44,143 bases of DNA from CAYLPU01 sp964385635 (GTDB lineage: Bacteria > Chloroflexota > Anaerolineae > B4-G1): positions 1 to 44,143 of the forward strand of contig CAYLPU010000037.1 of the NCBI GenBank assembly GCA_964385635.1, written 5' to 3'. The notes under the pieces are model-generated. The model saw only the letters and a list, made by a program, of their open reading frames with translations. It ran no database searches and was not told the DNA's origin. Shown here piece after piece: positions 23,016-31,800 of this stretch; within the stretch, counting starts at the first letter, position 1; each line of letters opens with the position of its first letter. The position numbers and the translations under genes are program-made.

Positions 23016-24394
23016 CGGTAACTCCTTGACTTGGTTGCCTGGCTATTGGGGACGCCGGACCTCGGACCTCGGACGATGGAGTTGAAAAAATCCGCGAACG
23101 TCTCCAACACATAGGCGATGCGGGCATCGTCCAGGCCAGGGTAGACGCCGATGAAGAAGGAGGAACGCAGAACCAGGTCGGAGTTCGGCAGATTGCCCAC
23201 GCTGCGGTGTTCGATATGACGATAGCCGGGCTGCCGGACGATGTTGCCCGCGAAGAGCAACCGCGTCTCGATGTTTCGTTGCTCCAACGAAACGATCAGA
23301 TCACGGCGGGTGAAGGGCACGCCGGGCCGTACGGTGATGGGAAAGGCGAACCAGGAAGGGTCGGCCCGCTCGCTCCAGGTTGGCAGGATCAGAAACTCTT
23401 CATAGGGCTTCAACCCCTCGTAGAGGCGGACAAAGTTGCGTTTGCGGGCCGCGATAAAGCCCTTCAGTTTGTCCAACTGGGCCAGCCCGATGGCAGCCTG
23501 TATATCGGTCATTTTCAGGTTGTAGCCGACCTCCACAAATAGGTAGCGGTGATCGTACGGTTCATCCAGCCCCGGAATCTCCCACTCGAAGCGACGGCCG
23601 CAGGCCCCTTCCGGCGGGCTGTCGTGGCTGCACCGGCAGTCACGGCCCCAGTCCCGCACGCTGTGGGCGATGTGGACCAGGTCCGGGTCATCAATGAGTA
23701 CCGCGCCGCCCTCGCCGGTGGTGATGTGGTGGGCGGGGTAGAAACTGAGCGTGGCCAGGTCCCCGAAGGTGCCCACCATCTGACCATCGTAAGTCGAACC
23801 CAGCGCATCGCAGGCATCCTCAATGACGTACAGATCGTTGGCGCGGGCGAACTCCATCACCGGCTCCATCTCCACCGGGTTGCCCAGCGCATGGGCCATG
23901 AAGATCGCGCGGGTCCGATCTGAAAGGGCCGGCTCCAGTTGCGCCGGATCCAGGTTGTAGGTTCCCAATTCACAATCCACAAACACCGGCACCAGGCCGT
24001 TCTGGACGATGGGGGCAATGGTGGTGGGGAAGCCCATCGCCGGGGTGATCACCTCGTCGCCAGACTCCAGCGGGTGTTCCAGACGGCGGGAGCAGAGAGC
24101 AGCCACGGCAACCAGATTGGCCGAGGAGCCGGAGTTGACCACCAGAGCGCGGCGCACGCCGACGTACTCCGCCAGACGCTGCTCGAACGATTTGGCGCGA
24201 GGGCCGGCGGTAAGCCAGAAATCGAGCACCGTCTCCACGGCGGCCACCAGTTCCAGTTCGTCGTAGACCCGACTGGCGTACTGTACCCGCATCTGACCAG
24301 GGACGAAGGGAGCCGGGGCGTGGGCCACGCGGGAGTATTCGGCCACCAAGCCCAGGATTTGTTGACGGAGAGCGTTTGCTTCAGTCTCAGTCAT
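23012..24394 (-). CDS. rfbH: CDP-4-keto-6-deoxyglucose-3-dehydratase (RfbH/E1 type)
   Basis: A 460-residue member of the DegT/DnrJ/EryC1 aminotransferase fold that carries out C3 deoxygenation of CDP-4-keto-6-deoxyglucose on the way to 3,6-dideoxyhexoses. The PLP lysine is replaced by histidine in YPAHHITTGEGGAV, the mark of E1 enzymes. Cysteines for a [2Fe-2S] cluster follow the known C-X57-C-X1-C spacing exactly (DAC, then DCRC); the last gap is nine residues (C-X9-C) rather than seven. The reductase E3 (ascD/rfbI) is not in the window. The C-terminal tail is encoded by a short GGACCTC repeat. The start overlaps the stop of a toxin fragment. Confidence 0.92.
   Translation of the reverse strand: MTETEANALRQQILGLVAEYSRVAHAPAPFVPGQMRVQYASRVYDELELVAAVETVLDFWLTAGPRAKSFEQRLAEYVGVRRALVVNSGSSANLVAVAALCSRRLEHPLESGDEVITPAMGFPTTIAPIVQNGLVPVFVDCELGTYNLDPAQLEPALSDRTRAIFMAHALGNPVEMEPVMEFARANDLYVIEDACDALGSTYDGQMVGTFGDLATLSFYPAHHITTGEGGAVLIDDPDLVHIAHSVRDWGRDCRCSHDSPPEGACGRRFEWEIPGLDEPYDHRYLFVEVGYNLKMTDIQAAIGLAQLDKLKGFIAARKRNFVRLYEGLKPYEEFLILPTWSERADPSWFAFPITVRPGVPFTRRDLIVSLEQRNIETRLLFAGNIVRQPGYRHIEHRSVGNLPNSDLVLRSSFFIGVYPGLDDARIAYVLETFADFFNSIVRGPRSGVPNSQATKSRSYR
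23050..23075. repeat. Quasi-repeat of GGACCTC at the 3' end of rfbH
   Basis: CCGGACCTCGGACCTCGGAC lies in the last codons of rfbH, extending the protein past its conserved region. Confidence 0.6.
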
Positions 24395-24519
24395 GGGAAG
24401 CGCCGATAAACCTGGTCTCGACGGAGAACACGACGAAACTCAATCAGGCGGCGGTCGAAGTCCAACCGTAGGCCGATACGATAGTCACCCACGCGGGCGT
24501 AAACTGCCTCCCACATCAT
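24391..24519 (-). pseudogene. Truncated RelE/ParE-type toxin (C-terminal half)
   Basis: A 42-codon frame with ATG overlapping the upstream antitoxin-like stop (ATGA) and its own TGA overlapping the rfbH start. It reads EAVYARVGDYRIGLRLDF, then LIEFRRVLRRD and YRRFP. This looks like the second half of RelE/ParE-superfamily toxins, which are normally 80-95 residues. The N-terminal helices are missing, so activity is doubtful. It may be a deletion remnant kept because it links translation of its neighbours. Confidence 0.6.
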
Positions 24520-24722
24520 GTGGCTCCCAGAGCTTCTACTTGCTCTACATAGGCTATCGCCGCCTCCCTGGAGAGCATTTCGTCATTCTCCGTTTCAGCG
24601 ATCAACAGACCCAGGAAGAGGTCCTCCAACGCATCCAGCACTTCTTGCTGCTGGGGAGTAGGCAGCTGCTGTATGGCCTGCACAACTTGCTCTACACTCA
24701 ACTCCACAGGAATCATAACCAT
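24516..24722 (-). CDS. Small antitoxin-like protein
   Basis: A 68-residue acidic, helical protein: ELSVEQVVQAIQQLPTPQQQ, then EVLDALEDLFLG and a Glu-rich end. The composition and position directly before a RelE-like fragment resemble small antitoxins of the DUF2281/VapB-like kind, but no family is certain. ATG 24722 lies 13 bp after the epimerase stop with AGGGG in front. It sits in the middle of the deoxysugar operon. Confidence 0.6.
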   Translation of the reverse strand: MVMIPVELSVEQVVQAIQQLPTPQQQEVLDALEDLFLGLLIAETENDEMLSREAAIAYVEQVEALGAT

Positions 24723-24735
24723 GTTTCACCCCTGC

Positions 24736-25671
24736 CTATCTTCTCTTGCTCCACTCAATGGTACAGCGTAATCCTTCATCCAACCCCACTCGCGCCCGCC
24801 ATCCGGTCAGCCGTGCCGTGCGCTCGGCGTCGGCGACCAAGTGCATCACCTCGCCAGGACGGTAGAGCAGAGCGCCAGGCAGTACTCGCCCTGTGCCGCC
24901 TGCCAGTTCCCAGACCCGCTCGACGACCTGACGGATGGGCCGGGCGGCGCCAGTCCCCAGGTCAAGGCTTTGCCCCTCGATCCCAGTTGCTGCGGCTGCT
25001 GCCACCATTCCCTCCACCACGTCCTCCACGTAGATGAAATCCCGCTCCTGCTCGCCTGGCGTCATCGGGAAGTCCTCCCCAGCCAGCGCCGCGCGGATGG
25101 CGGCCGGGACGAGCGAGTGTGCCGGCTGCCCCGGCCCGTAGACCTGGAAGGGGCGCACAGTGACAACAGGCAGACCGTACATCCGCCAATACATCCGCCC
25201 GAAAGCCCAGGCAGCCACTTTCGAGGCGGCGTAGGCGTTGAAGGGGTCCAATCCCTCGGCGGCCTCACGCGCTCCATACTCGTAGCAAGTGCCGATGAGC
25301 ACTACCCGCCGGACGTCCCGCCCCTGTAGCGATTCCAGCAGATGTACCGTGCCGCCGGCGTTCACCACCAGCGCCAGCGCCGGATCCACGCCGGGGTCGG
25401 TGACACCAACAGCGGCCAGATGAAACACCACCACCGGCACCGCCTCGGCCACGGCAGCCTGCACTGCTCCAGCATCGCGCAGGTCAAAGATCAGCCGTTG
25501 AACCTGCGCAGGCAGTCTGGCAACACGCCCAGGCTTTTCGTCGGGAGCCACCCCCGCAAGAGTGCACGCCCCGGCTTCCACCAGTCGCCGCACCAGACGC
25601 TGCCCGATGAAGCCTGTGGCTCCGGTGACGAGGACGCGCTTCCCTGCCCAACCAGCCAGCCAACTATCCAA
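24736..25671 (-). CDS. NAD-dependent sugar epimerase/reductase (SDR family)
   Basis: A 311-residue extended short-chain dehydrogenase. The Rossmann motif is GATGFIGQRL (about 17-26), and the catalytic Tyr and Lys are in YAASK (about 147-151). VRPFQVYGPGQ and ERDFIYVEDVV are typical of nucleotide-sugar epimerases and reductases. By position it may be the CDP-abequose/paratose synthase step or a 2-epimerase, but the sequence alone does not decide. The apparent start is TTG 25671, 12 bp after the dehydratase stop, inside a TTGGTTGGTTAG repeat. The true start is uncertain. Confidence 0.85.
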   Translation of the reverse strand: MDSWLAGWAGKRVLVTGATGFIGQRLVRRLVEAGACTLAGVAPDEKPGRVARLPAQVQRLIFDLRDAGAVQAAVAEAVPVVVFHLAAVGVTDPGVDPALALVVNAGGTVHLLESLQGRDVRRVVLIGTCYEYGAREAAEGLDPFNAYAASKVAAWAFGRMYWRMYGLPVVTVRPFQVYGPGQPAHSLVPAAIRAALAGEDFPMTPGEQERDFIYVEDVVEGMVAAAAATGIEGQSLDLGTGAARPIRQVVERVWELAGGTGRVLPGALLYRPGEVMHLVADAERTARLTGWRARVGLDEGLRCTIEWSKRR

Positions 25672-25690
25672 CTAACCAACCAACTACTGT
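25654..25690. repeat. Quasi-repeat of GGTTAGTT at a gene junction
   Basis: On the minus strand TTGGTTGGTTAGTTGG then ATAGTTGGCTGGCTGG spans the stop of one gene and the TTG start and first codons of the next. Confidence 0.65.
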
Positions 25691-26712
25691 TCCAGAAACT
25701 CCTGATACCATTCGAGCGTTTCCCGCAGCCCCTCCTCGAACGAGTAACAAGGGGACCAGCCCAACATACGGCGGGCCTTGCTGCTATCCAGGTACTGAGC
25801 CTGAATCTCGTGAGGCGCGTCGGCCAGTACCACCGGCTCCAACTCCGGGTGGTCGGAGACCGCGATGATGGTCTGCACCATCTCCAGGACAGATTTAGGG
25901 TCATCCATCCCGAAGTTAAACGATTCGCCTCTCACTCCAGGCTCGTCCACATGCTCAGCCAGCGTCATGTAGGCATTCACCGCGTCTCGGACGTAAAGAT
26001 AATCACGCAGGGGAGTGCCGTCGGAGCGGACGATAGGGCGCTCGCCCCGGATGAGACTACGTACCGTGCCTGGAACAATACGGCTCCAGTTCAGGTCGCC
26101 TCCGCCATAGAGGTTGGCGCAGCGGGTGACGGCGACCGGCAGGTCATAGGTGGCGGCGTAGGTACGGGCGATGAGGTCAGCGCAGGACTTGGATACGTCG
26201 TAGGGATGACAGCCCAACAAGGGAGCATCCTCGGTGTAAGGTAATTTCTCGTGCGCGCCGTAGGCCTTGTCGGAGGAGGCGACTACAACGCGGGTGACCC
26301 TGGGCGAACGCCGGGCTGCCTCCAGCACCGTCCAGGTGCCCTTGATATTGGTCTCGAAGGTGGAGAGAGGAGCCCGGTTGGCTATGGGGACGATAGTCTG
26401 GGCCGCCAGGTGAAGGACGGTGTCAATCTCATACTCGTTGAGTGCCCGCTCGACCAGTTTGTAGTCGGTCACGTCGCCGTGCACGATAGCGACACAGTCC
26501 TGATACCCGGACCTGCGCAGGTGCGAAAAGGGCACCGCGTCGCGGACCAAGCCGACAACAGAGGCTCCCGCCTCGACCAGAGCGATACTCAGCCAGGAGC
26601 CGAGAAAGCCGGCGCAGCCAGTGACGAAGACGGGGCGATCAAGCCAGAAAGGGTGCGAGTTGTGAATCGCAGATTGCGAATTGCGGATTGGGGGTTGCAG
26701 GTTATCGGGCAT
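25684..26712 (-). CDS. rfbG: CDP-glucose 4,6-dehydratase-like protein
   Basis: A 342-residue SDR protein resembling RfbG. The NAD motif is TGCAGFLGSWL (about 31-41), followed by HLAAQTIVP, ASSDKAYG and a catalytic Tyr-Lys pair in YDVSKSCAD. It would convert CDP-glucose to CDP-4-keto-6-deoxyglucose for RfbH. The start chosen is ATG 26712, 6 bp past the cytidylyltransferase stop, with GGGAG upstream; GTG 26739 is possible. Residues about 3-20 are encoded by a slipped GATTGCGAATTGCGG repeat and are not part of the fold. Confidence 0.87.
   Translation of the reverse strand: MPDNLQPPIRNSQSAIHNSHPFWLDRPVFVTGCAGFLGSWLSIALVEAGASVVGLVRDAVPFSHLRRSGYQDCVAIVHGDVTDYKLVERALNEYEIDTVLHLAAQTIVPIANRAPLSTFETNIKGTWTVLEAARRSPRVTRVVVASSDKAYGAHEKLPYTEDAPLLGCHPYDVSKSCADLIARTYAATYDLPVAVTRCANLYGGGDLNWSRIVPGTVRSLIRGERPIVRSDGTPLRDYLYVRDAVNAYMTLAEHVDEPGVRGESFNFGMDDPKSVLEMVQTIIAVSDHPELEPVVLADAPHEIQAQYLDSSKARRMLGWSPCYSFEEGLRETLEWYQEFLEQ
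26656..26702. repeat. Quasi-repeat of GATTGCGAATTG in the 5' end of rfbG
   Basis: AATCGCAGATTGCGAATTGC continues into GGATTGGGGGTTGCAG. The slipped short words are translated at the N-terminus. Confidence 0.7.
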
Positions 26713-26720
26713 AGGGTTTC

Positions 26721-27524
26721 TCACTCCCAAGTTTTCCACGGCGCGCTTTCGCGCCAGATAGCGTTCATCTCCCGAGCATCCTTGAAGGTGTCCATCGCCC
26801 GCCAGAAACCGCTGTGCTCGTAGATCGCCAATTGACCTTCGGCGGCTAGTCGCTGCAGCGGTTCCCTCTCCAGTACCACGTCGTCACTGTCCCCCAGATA
26901 GTCCAACACCTCCCGCTCGAAGACGAAGAAACCACCGTTGATGAGAGCGTCCACCAGAGGTTTCTCCTCAAAGCCAGTGACCAACCCCTGGCTGTCGGCT
27001 CGCAGCACACCGAAGCGGGAGAAGGAGCGGACGCCAGCGACGGTGGCGATGCGACCCATGCGGCGATGGAAGGCCAGTAGGGCGTGTAGGTCAACGTCGG
27101 CCACACCGTCGCCATAGGTAGCGAAGAAAGTATCGCTTTCGATGTACGAGGCCACTCTGCGGATGCGAGCCCCAGTCTGCGTGTGCAGGCCAGTGTCGGC
27201 GAAGACGATGCGCCACCCTTCCTCTGGATAGGGGTCGTGGTACTTGATGACCGGCGCAGCACCCAGCGTGAGCGTGAAGTCGCGAGTCAGTGGGCCGTAT
27301 TCCAGGAAATACCGCTTGATATCCTCCCCCCGGTAGCCCAGCGCCAGGATGAAATGGGAGAAGGCCTGAGCAGCGTAAATCTTCATCACGTGCCAGAGGA
27401 CGGGCCGGTCTCCCACCTCGACCAGCATCTTGGGTCGCTCGTCTCCCATGCGGATACTCATCCCCCCACAGAGAATGACCACGGACATGGAAGAGGGGCC
27501 AGATTGAGCAGTTTCAACTGTCAA
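26721..27524 (-). CDS. rfbF: Glucose-1-phosphate cytidylyltransferase-like
   Basis: A nucleotidyltransferase of about 267 residues resembling RfbF, which makes CDP-glucose from CTP and glucose-1-phosphate. The core starts MSVVILCGGMSIRMGDE with PKMLVEVGDRPVLWHVMK, followed by TYGDGVADVD (metal-binding region) and GFEEKP. Start codons: TTG 27524 has GGGAG six bases before it and overlaps the mtnA stop; ATG 27488 fits the core but lacks a ribosome binding site; ATG 27542 is also open. I prefer TTG 27524. It is the first sugar gene of the cassette. Confidence 0.87.
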   Translation of the reverse strand: MTVETAQSGPSSMSVVILCGGMSIRMGDERPKMLVEVGDRPVLWHVMKIYAAQAFSHFILALGYRGEDIKRYFLEYGPLTRDFTLTLGAAPVIKYHDPYPEEGWRIVFADTGLHTQTGARIRRVASYIESDTFFATYGDGVADVDLHALLAFHRRMGRIATVAGVRSFSRFGVLRADSQGLVTGFEEKPLVDALINGGFFVFEREVLDYLGDSDDVVLEREPLQRLAAEGQLAIYEHSGFWRAMDTFKDAREMNAIWRESAPWKTWE

Positions 27525-28563
27525 CAGGGACTCCCGTAGCATGTAGCAATAGGCTTACCTCGAACGGCGGATAGGCAATGCCGTTTTCGGTCACGATGCC
27601 GGTGACGTAGCGATGCGGAGTCACGTCGAAGGCCGGGTTCGCCACGCGCACCCCCTCCGGTACGACTGGCCGACCCTGGTAGGTGACACCCGTTACCTCT
27701 TCGGCTGGTCGCTCCTCGATTGGGATGTCATCCCCGGTTGGCAGCGAGATGTCAACCGTGGAGGTAGGCACACAGGAGTAAAAAGGGATACCATTGACCT
27801 GCGCCACGACCGCCAGTTTATAGGTGCCGATCTTATTGGCCACGTCTCCATTGGCCGCCACCCGGTCGGCTCCGACCAGCACGATGTCCACCTGCCCGGT
27901 ACGCAGAAAATGGCCGGCTGCATTGTCGGCGATGAGCGTAAAAGGAATGTCCAGTTGTTGCAACTCCCAGGCGGTGAGTCGGGCTCCCTGGAAGCGCGGT
28001 CGTGTCTCATCCACCAGCACGTGTACCTGCTTGCCCTGCTCGTGCGCAGCGCGGACCACTCCCAACGCAGTGCCATAGTCCACCGTCGCCAGCGCACCCG
28101 TGTTGCAGTGATGTAAAATCGTGTCGCCATCTCGGATGAGCGCCGCGCCATGCTCCCCCAGCCGTCTGTTAACGTCAACATCCTCGTCAGCCAGCGCCTG
28201 GGCCTCGGCCAACACCACGTCTGGAATGGCGAGAGGGTCGGCCTCGGCCTCGGCCCGTAGCAGCAGACGGGTTACAGCCCAGGGCAGGTTAACCGCCGTA
28301 GGACGGGCGGCGCGAAGAACTTCTGCCGCCGCATGCAGGTCAGCCAGCATCCCGTTTCGATCCCGCGCACGGACTTCTCGCGCTGCCAGTGCCATTCCGA
28401 AGGCCGCCGCCGCACCGATAGCCGGCGCGCCCCGGATCACCATCGTACGGATAGCCAGGGCTACCTCGCGGTAGTCCTCGTACTCAACCAGGCAGAACTC
28501 GGCTGGCAGGAGCCGCTGGTCAATCATCCGTACTTTGCCATCGCACCACTCAACGCTGCGCAT
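27514..28563 (-). CDS. mtnA: S-methyl-5-thioribose-1-phosphate isomerase
   Basis: A 349-residue eIF2B-like sugar isomerase of the methionine salvage pathway, converting methylthioribose-1-phosphate to methylthioribulose-1-phosphate. Family blocks include TMVIRGAPAIGAAAAFG, HHCNTGALATVDYGTALG (catalytic Cys), DETRPRFQGARLTAWEL, GADRVAANGDVANKIGTY (catalytic Asp) and VANPAFDVTPH. ATG 28563 has a weak ribosome binding site. It is first in the transcription unit, behind a strong promoter and a leader of about 130 nt. Deoxyribose-1-phosphate isomerase activity is a known alternative in this family. Confidence 0.93.
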   Translation of the reverse strand: MRSVEWCDGKVRMIDQRLLPAEFCLVEYEDYREVALAIRTMVIRGAPAIGAAAAFGMALAAREVRARDRNGMLADLHAAAEVLRAARPTAVNLPWAVTRLLLRAEAEADPLAIPDVVLAEAQALADEDVDVNRRLGEHGAALIRDGDTILHHCNTGALATVDYGTALGVVRAAHEQGKQVHVLVDETRPRFQGARLTAWELQQLDIPFTLIADNAAGHFLRTGQVDIVLVGADRVAANGDVANKIGTYKLAVVAQVNGIPFYSCVPTSTVDISLPTGDDIPIEERPAEEVTGVTYQGRPVVPEGVRVANPAFDVTPHRYVTGIVTENGIAYPPFEVSLLLHATGVPVDS

Positions 28564-28594
28564 AATAGCCCGAATCCCTGAATATCGCTCACAG

Positions 28595-28610
28595 CACGCT
28601 ACAGCGTGTT
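28595..28610. promoter_or_regulatory. Palindrome in the mtnA leader
   Basis: CACGCTACAGCGTG, a perfect 6+2+6 palindrome inside the leader, close to the mtnA start. With a two-base centre it is more likely a DNA site than an RNA hairpin. Confidence 0.45.
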
Positions 28611-28702
28611 AGAATTGCTCCGCAGCATTTACGTTATCTGCGAGAGTCTTGCGGGACAAGATACCATCTCGTCCTACGTCGGTTGCGGCAGGAGCCCGCG
28701 CT

Positions 28703-28731
28703 ATGGTAACACGGGCAAACCGCTTTGTCAA
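28703..28731 (-). promoter_or_regulatory. Promoter of the mtnA-rfb-ahcY unit
   Basis: On the minus strand: TTGACA (28731-28726), 17 bp, TACCAT (28708-28703). Downstream, GGACGAGAT and ATCTTGTCC form a hairpin near 28659-28679 in the leader. No known riboswitch pattern is recognised. Confidence 0.7.
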
Positions 28732-28774
28732 ACCTTGCAAGCGTGTGCCGCTATGAACCCCAACCTAACAACGA

Positions 28775-28806
28775 CACGGCAGCACCCCATTGGAGACGCT
28801 GCCGTG
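28775..28806 (-). terminator. Terminator of rpoC
   Basis: Perfect 9-bp stem CACGGCAGC/GCTGCCGTG with a 14-nt loop, followed on the minus strand by TCGTTGTTAGG. It starts 30 bp after the rpoC stop. Confidence 0.65.
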
Positions 28807-28835
28807 CGTGTAGAGATGTTTCTGTAGCACTCGGG

Positions 28836-31800
28836 CTACACCGTAGTAACGAGCCCCAGGATCTCGGAGGTCTCGACCACTGGCTCCGTCTCTGCTTCAT
28901 CCTCCAACTCTATCTGGGCGGTCAGAGAAGGCTCCAACAGTATGCCCTCGAAACTCTCGATAGGCCCATCAGAAAAGAGAGCATCGCCCCGATAGCCAGT
29001 GCCGGCCGGTACCAGTTTGCCGATAATCACATTCTCCTTCAGGCCCAGAAGTGGATCCTCCTTGCCCTCAATCGCTGCGCCGGACAGGACTCTGATCGTG
29101 TGCTGGAAGGACGCAGCAGAGAGAAAACTCTCGGTGCTCAGCGCTGCTTTGGTGATACCCAACAGCACAGGCCAACCCTTGGCGGGCCGTCCGCCTGATT
29201 CGACCACCTGGCGGTTGATATCCTCCAACGACAGCCGGTCCACCAATTCGCCCGGCAAGAGGTCCGCATCGCCCGGCTCAACGACCTGCACTTTGCTCAA
29301 CATCTTGCGGAAGATGATTTCGGAGTGCTTGTCGTTGATATTTACACCCTGCGAGCGGTAGACCTTTTGCACCTCGGAAAATAGATAACGCTCTGTGGCC
29401 TCGCGCCCCAGGACCCGGAGGATGTCGTGGGGATTGGGGACACCCTCAATCAGTTGCACGCCAGGCTCTATACGCTGTCCCTCTTCGACCAGCAGCTGGC
29501 CAGTCGTGGGGATCTCATATTCACGTTCCTCACGCAGTTCGTGCACAACCGTGACGCGGCGGCCTTCGCACAATATTCGACCACCTTTTTCCGCCACGAC
29601 GTACTTTGCATCGTGCCAGGAAGCAATCTTAGCACCTGCTTTGACCTCGTCGCCATCCTCAACCAGGATCTTCCAGCCTCGTTTGATCTCGTGTTCGAAT
29701 CTCTCTATCTCGCTATCCACGACGATGATGTGCCTCTGACCATCAGACCTGACAATATGCACAACGCCGCCGATTTCAGAGATGGGAGCCTCACCCTTAG
29801 GCTTCTTGCGGGCTTCGAACAGTTCCTCCACACGCGGTAAGCCAACGGTGATATCGCCAATCCCCGCCACACCGCCGGTATGGAATGTCCGCAGCGTCAA
29901 CTGAGTGCCTGGTTCACCAATGGACTGCGCGGCCACGATGCCGACCGCGGCACCAATGGCTACCATCTCGCCCCTCCCCAAGTCCCGCCCGTAGCACAGC
30001 GCACAAATGCCCTGGCGCAGTTGGCAGGTCGTCGGGGAACGCACAAGTACGTCCTCACCAGATTCCTCAACGGCGGCTGCGATGTCCTCGTTAATCTCCT
30101 CGTTGCGCTCGACAAGCACTTCGCCGGTCTGGGAATGAACTACAGGCGCGGCAGCAACGCGCCCGATGAGCCGCTCGAACATACTCTGCCCCCCCACGTC
30201 ATCCGTGACGCGGATCCAGATACCAGCAAAAGTGCCGCAGTCGCGAGCGTTTATGATGACGTCCTGTACCACATCCACCAGGCGGCGCGTCAGGTACCCC
30301 GCATCGGCGGTGCGCAAAGCGGTGTCTGCCAGACCCTTGCGCGAGCCATGGGTGCTAATGAAGTACTCCAGCCCCGAGAGACCCTCCCGCAGATTACTGC
30401 GGATGGGGAGCGGGATGATACGCCCAGACGGATCGGCCATGAGACCGCGCATACCAGCCAACTGGGCGATAGGGCCAAACCCGCCCTTGGAAGCCCCCGA
30501 TTTGGCCATAATGGCCACCGAACCGATCGGGTCAAGCACCGCCGATACTGCTTCCGAGACCTGCTCGCGTGCCCGTGACCACAGTTCAATGTTGCGGGTA
30601 TACTGCTCCTCCTCAGTCAGCAAGCCACGCCGGTACTGCCGATCTACTTCGGCCACGATCTTTTGAGTCTCTTCAATGATCGCTGCCTTATCAGGCGGGA
30701 TGACCAGATCGGAGATAGCAATGGTCACACCGGAGCGGGTGGCATACTTGAATCCGATGTCCTTGATGTGGTCCACCAGTTCCGTCGTAACCTCGCTGCC
30801 TAACTGGCGATAGCACTGCCCGACCAGTTCCTGAAGCGCACCTTTGTCCAACGCCCGGTTGACAAAGCGCATTTCATCGTCCAGGATACGGTTGAAAATG
30901 CAACGTCCCACAGTGGTAGCAATAGGCTTTTGTGGAGGAGTCTTGTGGTCGTATACCTGCGCAACAATGATGGGCGCATGCAAGCCAATGTACCCCAGCG
31001 AATAAGCCAACTCCACCTCATCCAGATCAACGAACGGCTTGCGCTCATCTCCTGCACAGGCCGGGTACTCCATCGTCAAATAGTAGACGCCCAGGCACAT
31101 GTCCTTTGTCGGACTGACGACGGGCTGACCGTCGGCGGGCTTGAGCAGATTGCGGGTCGCCAGCATCAGCCTGCGGGCCTCTTCGACGGACCTATGTGAA
31201 AGGGGCACGTGGACAGCCATCTGGTCTCCGTCGAAGTCCGCGTTAAAGGCAGCACAGACCAGGGGGTGAATATGGATTGCTTTGCCCTCGACCAACACCG
31301 GTTCGAAGGCCTGGATGCCCAGGCGGTGCAAGGTGGGAGCGCGATTGAGCAGCACTGGCCGATCCTTGATCACCTCCTCCAGCACCTCCCATACCTCGGG
31401 CCGTTCACGCTCAATGACACGCCTGGCAGCCTTGACGTTGCTGGCGTAGTTGTATTCGACCAGTTTGCTGATGACGAAGGGGCGGTAGAGCTCAAGTGCC
31501 ATCGTTTTGGGCATACCACACTGAAACAGCTTCAGTTTGGGGCCAATGACGATGACGGAACGTCCGGAATAGTCCACGCGCTTGCCGAGGAGGTTACGGC
31601 GGAAGCGACCCTTCTTGCCCTTCAACATATCGCTCAGCGACTTCAGTTCGCGGCGACCACGACGGGAGAGCGCCTTGCCACGCTGGCTGTTGTCAATCAG
31701 GCTGTCCACTGCCTCCTGAAGCATGCGCTTCTCGTTGCGCACGATCACGTCAGGCGCGCCCAGTTCCAACAGCCGCTTGAGGCGATTGTTGCGGTTAATC

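Noticed and set aside
28564..28700. SAM riboswitch before mtnA
   Set aside because: The SAM-I core elements are not found; only a simple hairpin and a DNA palindrome are visible.
28616..28774. Possible small RNA (SRP RNA, 6S or tmRNA) between mtnA and rpoC
   Set aside because: None of the conserved cores is present; the mtnA promoter and leader and the rpoC terminator explain the stretch.
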